A DNA stretch of 64,000 bases, taken from positions 6,523,135-6,587,134 of the forward strand of contig OY848920.1 in assembly GCA_963693285.1 (NCBI GenBank), in the 5' to 3' direction. The position numbers and the translations under genes are program-made. The notes below the pieces were generated by a model. That model was not told the origin of the DNA. It saw nothing but the letters and a program-made list of their open reading frames with translations, and made no database searches. Below are positions 42,050 through 53,551 of the stretch, piece after piece (within the stretch, counting starts at the first letter, position 1; the number at the start of each line of letters is the position of its first letter). The DNA comes from Xestospongia muta (lineage: Eukaryota; Porifera; Demospongiae; Haplosclerida; Petrosiidae).

Positions 42050-43330
42050 TGTCAGCTTAATCGTATAATGGTCAATCTGACCATGTTGGCATTTTTGGCA
42101 GCCACAGCTACTCAGAATGTCCAGCATTTCTTGCTTTCTTTGGTCATTGAGTGCCAGTAATGATGCTGCCATTACTAACACCACTGCTAGCACTATTGCT
42201 CGGTTCATCCCTGTTGCCACTAATGCCGGCACTACTGCTGGGGGTTCCTTAGCTACATCATTGATTGATGGCCTTTCTGAGTCTACTGGAGGAGAGAGCA
42301 GCAGAATATCCATAAGGTGCCCAGTGCATTTAAGGACTCACCAGGAATCCATTGAGTTAACGTCACTTATCAGTTAAAGCTAACAAACATGAGACATTAC
42401 CATGTAATACATTACTATCATTGTAATGGTACTACCGTTGCTATCATCAGTCTTAGTTACTTTTGCTGAGAAAACCATTTTCATTACTGTTCAAATGGCG
42501 GCTCGCCACCTCAATGACCAAAGAAAGCAAAGAAATGATGGACATTCTGAGTCACTTTTCCTTAAGATACCAGGACAGATGGTCATATACAATGTTAAAA
42601 GAAATCTTATTCAACATTAGGACATTTTTTACGCATAGCTTTAAATTAAATAATTAAATATGTAAAATGCGGCAGTTGCTCAACAACTACAAAGGAACTA
42701 CCCTTGATCATAGTTCTTCTAAAAGCAAACCAGTGTGGAGTACACATTGGGTTTCACACTGCTTCCCAGTTTGGCTTGTGTCACAATGTCTTCAGAAGGC
42801 CAATACCCGAATCAATAGACAAGTGAACAGCGTCTATTCCATGATTTCACTCAAACTTGCTAATCGGAGGTAGGTCATCAAGTCCCATAGCTGTGGGAAT
42901 GGATGCACTGACTGTCTCGCCTTGCAAGATGTCAGCAGGACAATTCAATTCAGGTTTTTTAGCCTCTTTGACTGTGAGCATATTCATCAATCCAGTTATA
43001 GTTCCAGCTATGGCATTGGTACCACTCACAGCAGCTGCAGAGGTGGTACTACCGGTGTATCATTATTGGTTGATGGCCTTTCTGAGTTTATTGGAGGAAA
43101 GAGCAGCAGAATATCCACTACTATCTGATCCAGTATGACAAGAGGAAACGATGCTTGACAGGCTATCCCTCAATGAGCTGCCCTGTGCATTTAGAATATC
43201 TCCTTCAGCCTAATAGGTTAACATCACCTATCAGTTAAAACTAACAAACATGGGACATTACCAGGTAATACATTACTATCGTTGTAATCGTACTACCGTT
43301 GCTATCATCAGTGTTGCCATTATGGATTAC
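42050..43330 (-). pseudogene. repeat family R, two further truncated copies, one with inverted block
   Basis: 42,060-42,370 joins the delta end (LDILSSCGCQKCQHGQ) directly to part of gamma; 42,660-43,210 carries delta and gamma pieces (SIPTAMGLDDLPPISKFE). Between them 42,491-42,660 is reversed relative to all other copies. The copies are partial and full of stops. Confidence 0.55.
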
Positions 43331-44280
43331 TCTATTGTGGTGTTGTTTTAGTTACAAATAATGAAAATCTAACCCCTTTCTACTTTAGTCTATTTATACT
43401 TTAGTGGAACCACTTCAACTAACTAAACCCATTGTAACGGATGGTCTAATTTAACACAAAGCAACTGCTGAGAGAGCAAAAGTAATGATAACTGAGTCCA
43501 ATCAACTGTAACTAGCTAAAACTCTTGTAGCAGATTGCACACAATGTTTGAGCCCTAATAATTATAATTAGCAGTAGAAATGAACAAAAAATGTCTCAAT
43601 AATCAGTAGAACCTAGGTGCTGAATAGAAATATTACAGTCAGAGGTGTGTAGTAATACACTTTTATTATATTAACTTCATAGTAAATAACTATGAATACT
43701 ATTAAAATAACTATAACTATTAGTTAATATATAACTTAGTTACTTTTGCTGAGAGAGTATATATTTCTATACACATTTTACAACATTTATTATACATAGA
43801 TAGTACATTTAGCAACTAGATGATCATCTGCTGAATTAAAATATCTAGTAAGAGGTCTGCCGACCACTTTATCTACTAAAACCATATCCAATAACTAACA
43901 CATTTAGTGAAGGAAATGGCTAACTCTGTAGATAGCTAACATAAAATACTTTTCCTGGAGCAAAAATAACTAAAGTCAGTTTGAGGGCTGAAAACTAACT
44001 ATATATATATAGCTGCAGTCCAATATTGTATGCATAATTGGCGTATTTTATAACATCTAAAACATACACACATGCACACACATTTCATACAATATGCGCC
44101 ACTCTAACTGACTGAAGATTTAAAGAAAATGGAATGTGCATACTGGAGAAGGCTAAATCCTAAAGTATTAGCAGCAAAACTTTTAAATAAGTAACTTGAA
44201 CTAAATGGCGAAAATCACTCATGTACAACTATAACAGTTAGTTAATACAGGTACATACACGAACACGATACAATCAAATA
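43331..44280. other. AT-rich stretch without recognised features
   Basis: No coding signal; if the exon at 44,286-44,334 belongs to family R, this would be its first intron. Confidence 0.35.
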
Positions 44281-44285
44281 CTCAC

Positions 44286-44334
44286 CCTCAATCAAGGATT
44301 TAACAACGTCTTTAATGTCTCGATTCTCAGCCAT
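44286..44334 (-). CDS. possible first exon of a family R gene
   Basis: The minus strand reads MAENRDIKDVVKSLIE and ends at a strong donor (GAG|GGTGAGTATT context). It lies upstream of the R copies at 40.5-43.3 kb on the same strand. Linkage is inferred from order and the splice site only. Confidence 0.35.
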
Positions 44335-44449
44335 GAAGAAATGAAACTTCAGAAGTCTAACATAAAGTAAACCTCGAGTCAACTAATTAAGTTAATTAAT
44401 TTTGCAAACTTGAGTGGAGCTCGCTAATCAGCATAACGTTACAATGTCA

Positions 44450-44960
44450 CTGATTCTGTTTCCCTTGTTCTCTTTGTAAAAAAATAGCCTAATGTTGAAT
44501 GAGATTTCCTTTAATATTGTATATGACCATCTGTCCTGGTACCTAAAGTAAAAGAAGTGACATTGTTAAATAACATGTATATAATGTTTATGCTTACTTT
44601 TTTATTATATTTACTCTTGTAACTGGTACTCTTGAGCTTTTTCCAATGAAGCAGCTAGAAGAAGACAGATGTCATTACATTTATTGCACACTATATTATA
44701 TATACTTACCCCAAGAGCACCAGCATGTTAAACGGTAGACTAACTGTCCTATGCTTTTGGTGCCTTTTAACAAAGCCATTGGGCAGTTAGTATGCCTGTA
44801 TCGTTTCCGCCACCTTTTCCCACCTTGTGACATCTTTGTAAATGGGACTGTATATGCAACAGTGACAAAAAGCTGTAATTGTACTTACCGTTATTTCTTT
44901 CTAACAACACTACTACTATACATATACCTGTGTGAAGTATCTGAACAGCAGGAACATAGA
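44450..44960 (-). pseudogene. repeat family R, exons beta/alpha, copy 3
   Basis: Matches 30,320-30,720 (TAATGTTGAATAAGATTTCC, CATCTGTCCTGGTACC), with the alpha donor (ACTTACCCCAAGAG on +) intact. The alpha reading QRCHKVGKGGGNDTG differs from the other copies by substitutions. Confidence 0.6.
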
Positions 44961-45341
44961 TATTAATGAACACTTAAGACTATAACCCAACAATGTATTT
45001 TAGAATCCAAGGATGTGAGAAAATTGATGCTTCAATAATGTCTTCACAGCATTAATCACATTATCTGAAACTTGAGAACCATTCTCAAAAAACATCAAGA
45101 GTATATGAATGTATGAGAAGAAATACTACAAGTTGACACCTTTGTTTTTGTCTCTGGGGCACTTCCTGCAAAAACTCTACAACATAGTAATAAATCTATT
45201 TTAACAATTAACACACCTTTCTTCCTCTTGATCTAGGATCTCCAGCTTTTGATTAATAGTCAGTGTCTTGTGAGATCATTTGCTTTTAGGCATCTCACGT
45301 GCGCAATAATTTGGAGGCGTGTCTTTGGACCACGCGTCTTT

Positions 45342-46060
45342 GGCTCCCTAAGGCATCAAAGTGTTTCTCCAATTGTTGGTGTCCATATCCCTTTATAGAT
45401 ATGATAGCCCCTTACACAACTGGACATCCTTGAACCAGGCATCCATATACACGTGGCCATGCATGTGGCAAGTAAAAGTAGGTGGGACCTAATTTTGGCA
45501 CCATTATTGCACTGTCAAAACAAAGTCTGCATAAAATTCTAAAATAAATAATATGTACTGCAAAAATAACTGGCTATACACTAAATTTGAGACTATTATA
45601 ATATCCCTGACTACGAAGTTTTTACACAATATACTGTTCCATCATAATCTTCATATAACATTAAGATCATTTTAGCATAACCAATGACCAGTGAATATAT
45701 TAGTCTGAAATTAATGTTGACTTATTGTAAAGTTACTTCATTGTATAAGTAAAAAAACAGGCTATGTATACTATTATTAATCATGAAACTTTGACCAGTT
45801 ACAACTAGAATAGTGATTGAGTTCCTCAATTTTTACTGCCATACTCAGGTACTTCTTCAACTTGATCTTATTTTTAAAAAAGCAATAAAATACTCATAAA
45901 AATTCTATAAACATATTGTAGAAATTAATCAGCTCTAGAATGATCATGATATTATCTGATAATATATTTACTAAAACCACGACAAATCCGACAACTTGAT
46001 CTCATCTTACAATTTACTTATGATATCAGAACATCAGTGGTAGTAATAACCCAGAAATAA
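45342..46060. repeat. segmental duplication of 19,531-20,270, including part of the HIRAN-like exon
   Basis: Collinear with the 19.5-kb locus at high identity. The minus strand reads HIYKGIWTPTIGET at 45,342-45,430, but the exon is cut at REPKTRG. The right part carries QLDLILQFTYDIR, the same gypsy RNase H end as at 20,230. Confidence 0.85.
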
Positions 46061-46850
46061 TTCATCGATGTTACTGTATAAGACAGCACTTTCTTAGAGA
46101 TAACTGAGAGACTATAAAAGAAAAGTATAGGTACTTAAGTGAAAATGGTTAAAACACAAAATTATTAGCGAAACTATTATCATTAGCAGGTTAAATGAAA
46201 GGCAAATTGTTCCCTTTTCTGAAAGCATGACATTATATCCTATTCAGTTTCTGGGCCTTGATTCTTTATCTATTAATTGCAACTCCTTTTTCTAATTCCT
46301 GCAAACCACAACAAAAAATTGCCAAATTAAAAAAATATATATTAACTCCATTTACATACATGAAGTTTCCTTTCTTAGCTCTGGTCAATAATTCAGTACC
46401 TAAATGTTTCTGATAGACACATACTGAATTATTGACAAGAGCTAAGAAAAGGAACTTCATGTACCCAAATGTTTCTGATAGACACATACTGAATTATTGA
46501 CGAGAGCTAATAAAAGGAACTTCATGTACCCAAATGTTTTACTAGGTACATGAAGTTCCTTTTCTTAGCTCTCGTCAATAATTCAGTATGTGTCTATCAG
46601 AAACATTTGAGTACATATGGTCTAAAGTAGTCCTCTGCCTTCAATAGGGATATCAGTAAATTTGAGTGATAAAGAGGATGACGATTGTATTGCTTGGAGT
46701 TCTCGATCAGATTGTTATGAGAAAGCCAATGCTTCAAAGTCTATCATTGAAGGTCTTTGCTGGATTGCTTGCATCTCTAGTTGAGAGAGTGCATTAGCTA
46801 CTGCAATGTTATTACTGTCTCTCCAACTCACCTAATACATGTGAGTATAC
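46061..46850 (-). pseudogene. gypsy linker fragment, minus orientation, with palindromic array
   Basis: This is the second copy of the 20,276-20,740 sequence but wholly reversed: 46,640-46,810 is the reverse complement of 20,276-20,430, and 46,180-46,215 that of 20,715-20,755. The middle keeps the natural order on the minus strand and contains the four-unit array at 46,359-46,620. Confidence 0.75.
46359..46620. repeat. four-unit inverted array (+ - - +) of a 65-70-bp unit
   Basis: Unit CATGAAGTTCCTTTTCTTAG... to ...CATTTGGGTACATG: + (46,359-46,398, partial), - (46,401-46,461), - (46,464-46,526), + (46,547-46,620). The paralogous locus 20,581-20,650 has the unit once. Confidence 0.95.
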
Positions 46851-47236
46851 TTCATGTAACAGTAATATATATTGTGATTGTTGTACAATATATGGGCATT
46901 GACAAGACAGACGTCCATCAAGTGAAAGAATGCTCTTTCCCGCCATTTCATCCTCCTATGAAGGAAAAAGCCATAGTATAGTATGACCTGGTCTGATTTG
47001 CTTGTTGTAGTCTTCATCCACCTTTGGCTTTTTGATTGCCTCTGTCCTGGCCACAGAATGCTTCATTTGTCTCTTCTTTAAGGTGACACTGTCATTTTGA
47101 AAAACAGAGAGCATACATATGTCCCACTTGTCTTTCTACTTCAGACACAATATTGCATCGTCATCTATTCGCTCTGAGTATATCTCCCCTTTTACTAGAT
47201 TTTAAGTTTTAAATGATTGACTTATCCCACTTCTTT
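46850..47236 (-). pseudogene. piggyBac-like transposase fragment (PGBD4-type)
   Basis: The minus strand reads KGEIYSERIDDDAILCLK, KDKWDICMLSVFQND, KKRQMKHSVARTEAIKKPK, VDEDYNK, then KSDQVILYYGFFLHRRMKWR and RAFFHLMDVCLVNAHILYNN. The MGGVD box between YNK and KSDQ is deleted, removing the third catalytic Asp. It is related to, but not the same copy as, 33,985-34,500. Confidence 0.75.
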
Positions 47237-47238
47237 TA

Positions 47239-48032
47239 TAGTATGTCCAAGTTGAGTTGGGCCACCCAGATATGTAAATAACTTTGCCGTTTTACATGCT
47301 ATCTGCATAGAACTTGCACCAATCGATTCAGCTCGCAAACGCGCTATTTATATATAAAATTTGGCTCTCTAGTGCTACGAGAAAGTATCAAACTAAAAAA
47401 CTCCATACATTTTCAATGGCATACCTTTGACATACTTCGAATTGCACACCCTCGAGGATTTAATTAAAATCACTTCTCACCTTGAGAAGTCAGCCATTTG
47501 TCACGTGGCAATTCTATATTACAGTTCTAATTATATGAACAAATGTTCTATTATAACAATTATTATTACTAAAATAATCATCAAGTATTGTCTTTTGCGA
47601 TCTTAGGCAGATATAAAGCCACTGTGGTTCTGAAAAAAAACTTTTAACAAAGAAGAAAGACTAAGAATATTTAGAACTATTTGTCATCAGAACTATCAGT
47701 AGCCTCTTGATGCTGGTACATGAAACTCCTGTGGCATCAGAGATTCGTTTAAGAGATCCTTGAGTCTGTTGACGCCTGCTGACTTCCTTGACATAGCCAT
47801 AGACATTTGCAACAACCTCCTTTGTGATTCACTCTTTTTTACTCTGCATTTTCATGACCACAAGAGAAAACATGGTTTGTTCGCATGACATTCATGTGAA
47901 CAAACAATGAATAATATTAAAATGTACTCAGTGCTAATTGTACTTGATTAGGTGAGAAAATACCTTACCTTACATTCCATGCATACAACACCTTTTTTTT
48001 AATGAAGGGCCCAACTCAACTTGGACATACTA
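47239..48032 (-). mobile_element. 794-bp TIR/TA element with an IS630-like transposase N-terminus
   Basis: Perfect 25-bp terminal inverted repeats start TAGTATGTCCAAGTTGAGTT and continue GGGCC, each flanked by TA. Inside, 47,690-47,870 on the minus strand reads ITKEVVANVYGYVKEVSRR, LKRISDATGVSCTSIKRL, the HTH N-terminus of the IS630-like family seen at 17.4-18.4 and 36.2-36.6 kb. The catalytic part is deleted. It is a non-autonomous deletion derivative inserted at TA. Confidence 0.9.
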
Positions 48033-48127
48033 TAGAGTTAAAAGCAGTTGGATCTGTATCAAATATAAAATGAAACAGTGATGATGCAATTGCTAACTGA
48101 ACATACACTCTTTCTGACTCCCCTCTA

Positions 48128-48149
48128 TAGCCCCCCCCCCCCCCCCCCC
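48128..48149. repeat. poly-C run
   Basis: About 20 C in the R/SINE-like repeat junction. Confidence 0.9.
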
Positions 48150-48386
48150 AGCCTGAACACCTGGTAACTTGACAGGCAGTGACAGTTTGGTATAGTATGT
48201 ATGTAAGTGATTGATTGAGTGAAACTTAATCTTTCAGTATAGAACTACTAAGTTTCTTTGGTTGAGATGATTTTAGAAAATTTTACGTGAACTGACATGA
48301 CTTTACCCTCATAACCAATGTTGTAGCCGAGCACACGATGAAAACAAACTTTTGACAGAACTCTTTAACAAGAGAAATAACTGAAT

Positions 48387-48390
<4 letters not shown>

Positions 48391-48434
<44 letters not shown>
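48391..48434. repeat. (TA)n microsatellite
   Basis: About 22 TA units. Confidence 0.95.
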
Positions 48435-48435
<1 letters not shown>

Positions 48436-48635
48436 TAAGGTTTCACCAGAAATTAAATGAAAAAAACCTAACAGAAAATAACTCAAAATGAATATTTATA
48501 CAGTTTACCACAATATGTATGTATATATGACTGTGACAGGAAAATTCCTTGAGCTGGACTAGTAATGAGGCTGTCATCGACAAATAGCATGGACGTTAAT
48601 TGTGGTGAAGTTCTTTAGCATTAGTCAGAGCAACT

Positions 48636-49568
48636 CTAATAACTTCTGCTTTTCCAGCTTCGGTGGAACAAGGCTATTAGTGCATGGCATCTCTTTACTA
48701 CACATTCAATACTATGTTTGTTTAGACTTTTATTTATTGCTAGGTGCAAGTTATGCTCAAAACAGCTGATTTGGCACCAATCAAGAATCCAGAAAGCACA
48801 TAACATGTTGCTGCCATTGTCAGTTGTGGTAGCAACTAGATTAGTGGGCCAGTTTTCAAGAACCTCTATCATAGCCTCAGCTATGTTTTCTCCAGTATGA
48901 TCTTTCACTAGTGGTACTGTTTCCGGGCAGAAAGAACATAATTCCCACTTCTCATCAATCAAGTGAACAGTAAATGTAATGAATGGTAGGTTAGATGCAC
49001 TACTCCACGGGTCAGTAGTTGCTGAGAAATATGGTGCTGCATCCAATTTTGGTTTCACAACAAAAGTCTTGACATGAGAGTTGAGGTGAGGAATTGATAC
49101 ATCTGTGAAATGCCGCCTTAAAGGGAGGTTGTAACGTGGATTCAACTTCGTAACCATGTGGCAAAACCCAGGCTTGTCTACCAGTTGTAAAGGAAGCATA
49201 TCTTTTGTTATGCAGAAGGCAACAACCTTGTCTAGATAAATGGCCTGACTAGAAGATGGCAAATACTTGGTACACATTGTAATGGTCTCATGTAGTGTTG
49301 GCTGGTTCTGCAGGTTCTGCTGGGTAAATTTAGGAGGCAGAACAATTAAAGAGTAGACAGATGGGTGTTTTTCATGTAAGTGAGTAAACAAAATGGTAGT
49401 GTTACCTCCTTTGGTACCTACACCTTTGCTGCAATGCATGCAGACAGGTCTATCATTTTCTTCCTACTTGAGTCCACCTTCTGTCGTGCTTTTAAGTCGG
49501 AAATGCTCCCACACAACACTATGTGTGTTCTTCTTTTTAACGAGACTGTCACTGCTACTTTCAGCCAT
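48636..49568 (-). pseudogene. BED-type hAT transposase (ZBED1-like), C-terminus missing
   Basis: From Met at 49,568: a BED finger (VVWEHFRLKSTTEGG, VCMHCSKG, HLHEKH) with one TAG near 49,464, then open for 267 codons: FCITKDMLPLQLVDKPGF, ATTDPWSSASNLPFITFTVH (first D region), VKDHTGENIAEAM, TTDNGSNM (second D) and CFEHNLHLAINKSL. The C-terminal half with the catalytic E and dimerisation domain is absent; the frame ends at 48,636 in unrelated sequence. Same family as the fragment at 18.3-18.7 kb. Confidence 0.88.
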
Positions 49569-49705
49569 TTTTACTACTAGTAACACGTGCTCTGACCACA
49601 GATAATGCAATAGTCAACAATTATCAGTGATAACAATAATCACGATTGTGTGAAATTGCTTGTTGGTGATTATTGCATGTTGTTAACATCGTGATGTTAT
49701 TGAAA

Positions 49706-49728
49706 TACCGGTATATCGCCCAGCCCTA
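49706..49728. repeat. hAT terminal inverted repeat (5' end of the BED-hAT)
   Basis: Read on the minus strand: TAGGGCTGGGCGATATACCG. It lies about 140 bp upstream of the start codon of the BED-hAT transposase. Confidence 0.75.
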
Positions 49729-49989
49729 GAACACACTCTTCTAAAGGTGACTAGCATACTTCTCATAGAAAAGTGTCACTAATTGGACACTTCAAACACT
49801 GTGACAGGAATGGTATATTTGAGTATTACTGTATTACAATTTGAAAAAAATGTTAATTACTTATAATGTTGAGTACAAATTTGAAAAAAGATAAGTTGAT
49901 TGTACTTCAAAAATGAATAATAGTTATTGAATCCCAGAGGATAATAAATATTGATTGACAATAATCATAATATTAATTAATGTCAGAAA

Positions 49990-50480
49990 CACTTGAAAAT
50001 TAAAAGAGTAAAAATTCATTAACATCAGAAGAGATATTCGAGTCCTCATCATAAGACATGTTAGCTCCTACATCAGGAATAATATCTTTATTATCAAGGA
50101 ATATCACTTATATCATGTCAATCTTTTTCCTTTTTACTTGTGGAGTAACAAAATCAATATCAGCTAGCTGTGAGAGAGGGACATTGCGAAAAGATGGTGG
50201 TAGCCAGGAGCACAGCAAAGAAGTAGACAAATTCTTTTGATGTTAGCTAAGCCAGCCTTACATGTACAGTGCACTGAAACAACAGCAACCCAAGGTTTGG
50301 CACGTGTAGATGATAGGCTTTGTGAATGCTTCCCACAACTGATGGCCAAGTAGCTATTAGGACAGTTTGGTAATTTAAAGACAGTGGTCTTATCTATCCA
50401 GCCATTAATGTAATAATTGTATGCATCCAGACTTTAATAGGAAAGTTGAATATGTCCAGGTACTCGACCATAGCACTAGA
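49990..50480 (-). pseudogene. SWIM zinc-finger domain gene remnant
   Basis: The minus strand reads YYINGWIDKTTVFKLP, SYLAISCGKHSQSLSSTRAK, PWVAVVSVHCTCKAGLA (C-x-C of a SWIM finger) and, after a disturbed stretch where C-x-H is expected, LADIDFVTPQVKRKK and an acidic end. SWIM fingers bind DNA or protein and occur in many transposon-associated and YqaJ-type genes of invertebrates. Possible further exons lie upstream (50,945-51,050; 51,175-51,380; 51,514-51,738) but do not join in phase. Confidence 0.6.
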
Positions 50481-51513
50481 ATAAAACACAACAATACTGT
50501 ATCATTATCTCTTCATTATAGATTAAGTATAGGTCAAATGTTCTTACATGTTGGGTATCAAGGATAGTTCCAAATATACTGTAGATTTACAGATGCAGGG
50601 TAGGGCACTATAGCTAGCACCTATCATGGCAATGAAAGGTGACATATCTAGCTATGTTAAATTTGACAGTAAAAGTTAATTATATGTCACATTTTTGTCA
50701 TATTTCCTTCAATCATTGAAATGATATTGCATTAAACCATCACTGTTATATAAAATGAAATATGCATTTCTATAATAAATGTGTTTTTAAGGATGTTTAA
50801 ATCCATCTGGGAATATCATCTAGTCGATTTCGAGATTAGAAAGGCCCTCAGACTCTCTTTAGAAGTTGCCTCTTAGCTTGTGATGATTATATACTATGAC
50901 AAAATGAATATGCTGAACAACATTAAATTTTAACTAACCAGAGATATTAACAGTCAGAAATACTGGATTCAGTGCTTTCAGTTCTTTCAATAAAGTATCA
51001 AGAACTCTCTTGTTTTCAATACTATTGTATGTTTTCCTAATGCATAGGCAAAAGTAAGAAGTAAAACACAAAAAACAAATATTAAAACTAACCCATTCCC
51101 TATCTTGAAACCAGTGAAGGACTCATTCTCACTCTAAAGAATGTTATATACTCGTCTTGTCTTTTGCTGTGGTAGTGAAGTGATAAATCAAGAACATAGA
51201 AACTTAGTAACTTACGCTAACTGTATTGGATATTTATCTGGCCATACTTTTTTTCTTCCCGGTATTACAACTGGATTCAATGGCTTCTACTTTTTCTTTC
51301 ATACTGCCAATTTCAGACTCTTCAGACATACATTGTTGTCAGATGTACATGGAGTAGATGGACTACTAAAAGAATTTACACTTAGGCCTACACAAACACA
51401 ATAAGTTTAAATAATAAATGTAAGCACAACTAGTCAATATTTATGTAACACAATACTTAACAAAGTCTGTACTTTCTACTGGACAAATTTTAACAAAATG
51501 TCTAACAATAATA

Positions 51514-51738
51514 CTAACTGGATAACGTACCTTCAGTGGAAACCTGTGAAGGTAGAGGTGTTAATATTGGTGTAGTTGATGATAGGTAAGACTTTAGTAC
51601 TGGCTCTGTTGATTTTGTAAGTCCTTTGAATTTATATTGCGATTGACAGGTGGTTTTTTCTCCAGACTTTGGATACGGGTAACGCTGTCTCTTTCTTCTG
51701 GCATTTGTCCGTACCTTTTTTGAATCTTCGAGGTACAA
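51514..51738 (-). CDS. basic hypothetical exon upstream of the SWIM remnant
   Basis: The minus strand reads KKVRTNARRKRQRYPYPKSG, SQYKFKGLTKSTEPVLKSYL and ends at a donor (GAAG|GTACGTTA). The next acceptor (GTGTTTGTGTAG near 51,384) continues in phase for about 35 codons, then needs a frame change. The protein is not recognised. Confidence 0.35.
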   Translation of the reverse strand: MYLEDSKKVRTNARRKRQRYPYPKSGEKTTCQSQYKFKGLTKSTEPVLKSYLSSTTPILTPLPSQVSTEGTLSS

Positions 51739-52059
51739 CTAGTTTGTAAAAGTGTACATTTTACCGTTCCATTTCAGGTTCAAAAAAGAAGACATGTCAA
51801 TATAGGAACGCAGACTCGTTAGAACTTCAGCTGTCTTTACAATTCACACTACGATCGAAGTGTATGCTCAACGTTTGTGGGTGGAGTAAGTAGGCGTTCC
51901 TTTACATTCCTGAGAAATTGATTAAGTTTATGTTGAAAGTATTCAACATTCAACTCACAATTTAACAAGTTTGCAATCTCATTGTATATGGCTAAAAAAA
52001 AGTAACCGTTCACCAATAGAAGTCAAACCTTTCATTTATTTTGTTTCTCCAGAATGCCT

Positions 52060-52720
52060 TACTGTTCATGAACATGTCTCATGTTCACTTTCACAATGGA
52101 ACTGCAAGTGCTTAATCAATTTCCTAACCATTCTGTAAAGACATTTCGTCAACCATGTTGTTCTGCTTTGTTGAAGTCTGTTTGTTTTTCTTCTGCAAGT
52201 GTATTTACTACCCATTAAAAGTTTACAGCTATTACCCTTTGAAAATGTATATACAGCAAATGGTTCTATGTCCTGGTTTTATCGACTTATGTAGACAGTT
52301 GAAATGCAAACTTAACTGATGTTTATGATGGAGAAATTTGAAAAACTCATATGAACATCAGATACAAAATCCCATTGAACACAATTGCACTAATGCTGAA
52401 TGTGGATTGGTTTAAGCATCTCACATACTCAGTTGGGATGATATACCTAACAATTATGAACTTATCACATATGTCTCGCTTTAAAAAAGAGAATGTCTTA
52501 ACAGTAGGAATATTACCTAGACCTCGACTCATGAGCCAAAGCTTCACATAAACACCTTTTTAGATATAATTGTATCTGAGCTCATTCAACTACAAAATGG
52601 TATAATAATGATTGTGTTTTCATCAACTTCAACGTATGAAATTCCTATTATATGGTCTTACACATTGGGATGTAGCAATCTTTGGATCATTTCATACTTC
52701 TTTGTATACCCAATTAAACA
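52060..52720 (+). pseudogene. TNP2-like transposase fragment (EnSpm/CACTA type)
   Basis: The + strand reads NFPNHSVKTFRQPCCSALLK, PLKMYIQQMVLCPGFIDLCR, DVYDGEIWK, LMLNVDWFKHLTYSVGMIYL, TIMNLSHMSRFKKENVLTVG and ELIQLQNGI. This is the order in animal proteins with a TNP2-like (Transposase_21) region, where LNVDWFQP, YSVG.IYL and LPR..R...EN are hallmarks. At least three frame changes occur. The downstream Cys-containing block is not found. Confidence 0.75.
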
Positions 52721-53551
52721 CAACAGTAGCTTTCTTCCTATAAAGATACATCACTTTGGTCCTGTTTCTTTCAGTGTTGTAGATGAGGTTTCAAACTTAA
52801 CAATAGCTATTTGTTTATGGTATCTCCCTCATCGACAATTTCGTAGGATAGGTAAGCCTGTGTAATTCTGGTGTGGTGATAAATTTGAAGTTATTAAAGT
52901 TTTGTTCCTATACACTTAATAAAGCAGTGTTGTTCATATTCAAAGATCTGCATCCATGAGGATTGTTTTTATAGAGTGAAAAAATCTTTGTTCTCTTAAC
53001 AAATAATGTATTTTTCACACTTGCACTCAGACAAAGTTTCATGTATTATTACTATTGACCCAAGTTAGCGTGAATTTCTGTACTAAATTAAATTCAATAA
53101 CATATATACCTCATTCTATATGTTAACCAAATGTGACCTATCTATCATCCTACATCTACTAATAGGTGACAGATTTGACATATTATAGGTAACAAATTAT
53201 TTCAGATATCATTAGCTGACCAAAATGTGGCATATACTGTATCAGGAAAACTACAGTAAATCTTGAGGATACCTCAGGCTCAACTATCCTGTTCATCAGG
53301 ATAGTTAGCTTTTTGTCTAGTGTAGGCCAGTTTTGCCAATCTTTTTCTCTGATTCCTTGCCCCCAACGGAGGTAAGGGTTTTCTAGTCCCTCAAGTTTGT
53401 TGAGTTTCTCTTTGCAAGTCCCATCTAACTCACGAAAGTAATCTGAAACGCTAGAGGGTCCAAGTTCTATTGATAGACTACTGAACTTTGCAACTCACGC
53501 CACTCAAGATGATGCATAGTAACGGCTTCTTTAAAGTCAATCTTTCTATCT
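52721..53551. other. spacer; small hairpin at 53,282-53,306
   Basis: No gene. AACTATCCTG-TTCAT-CAGGATAGTT forms a perfect 10-bp stem. The stretch 53,310-53,550 may be the 3' tail of the hAT that follows on the minus strand. Confidence 0.5.
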
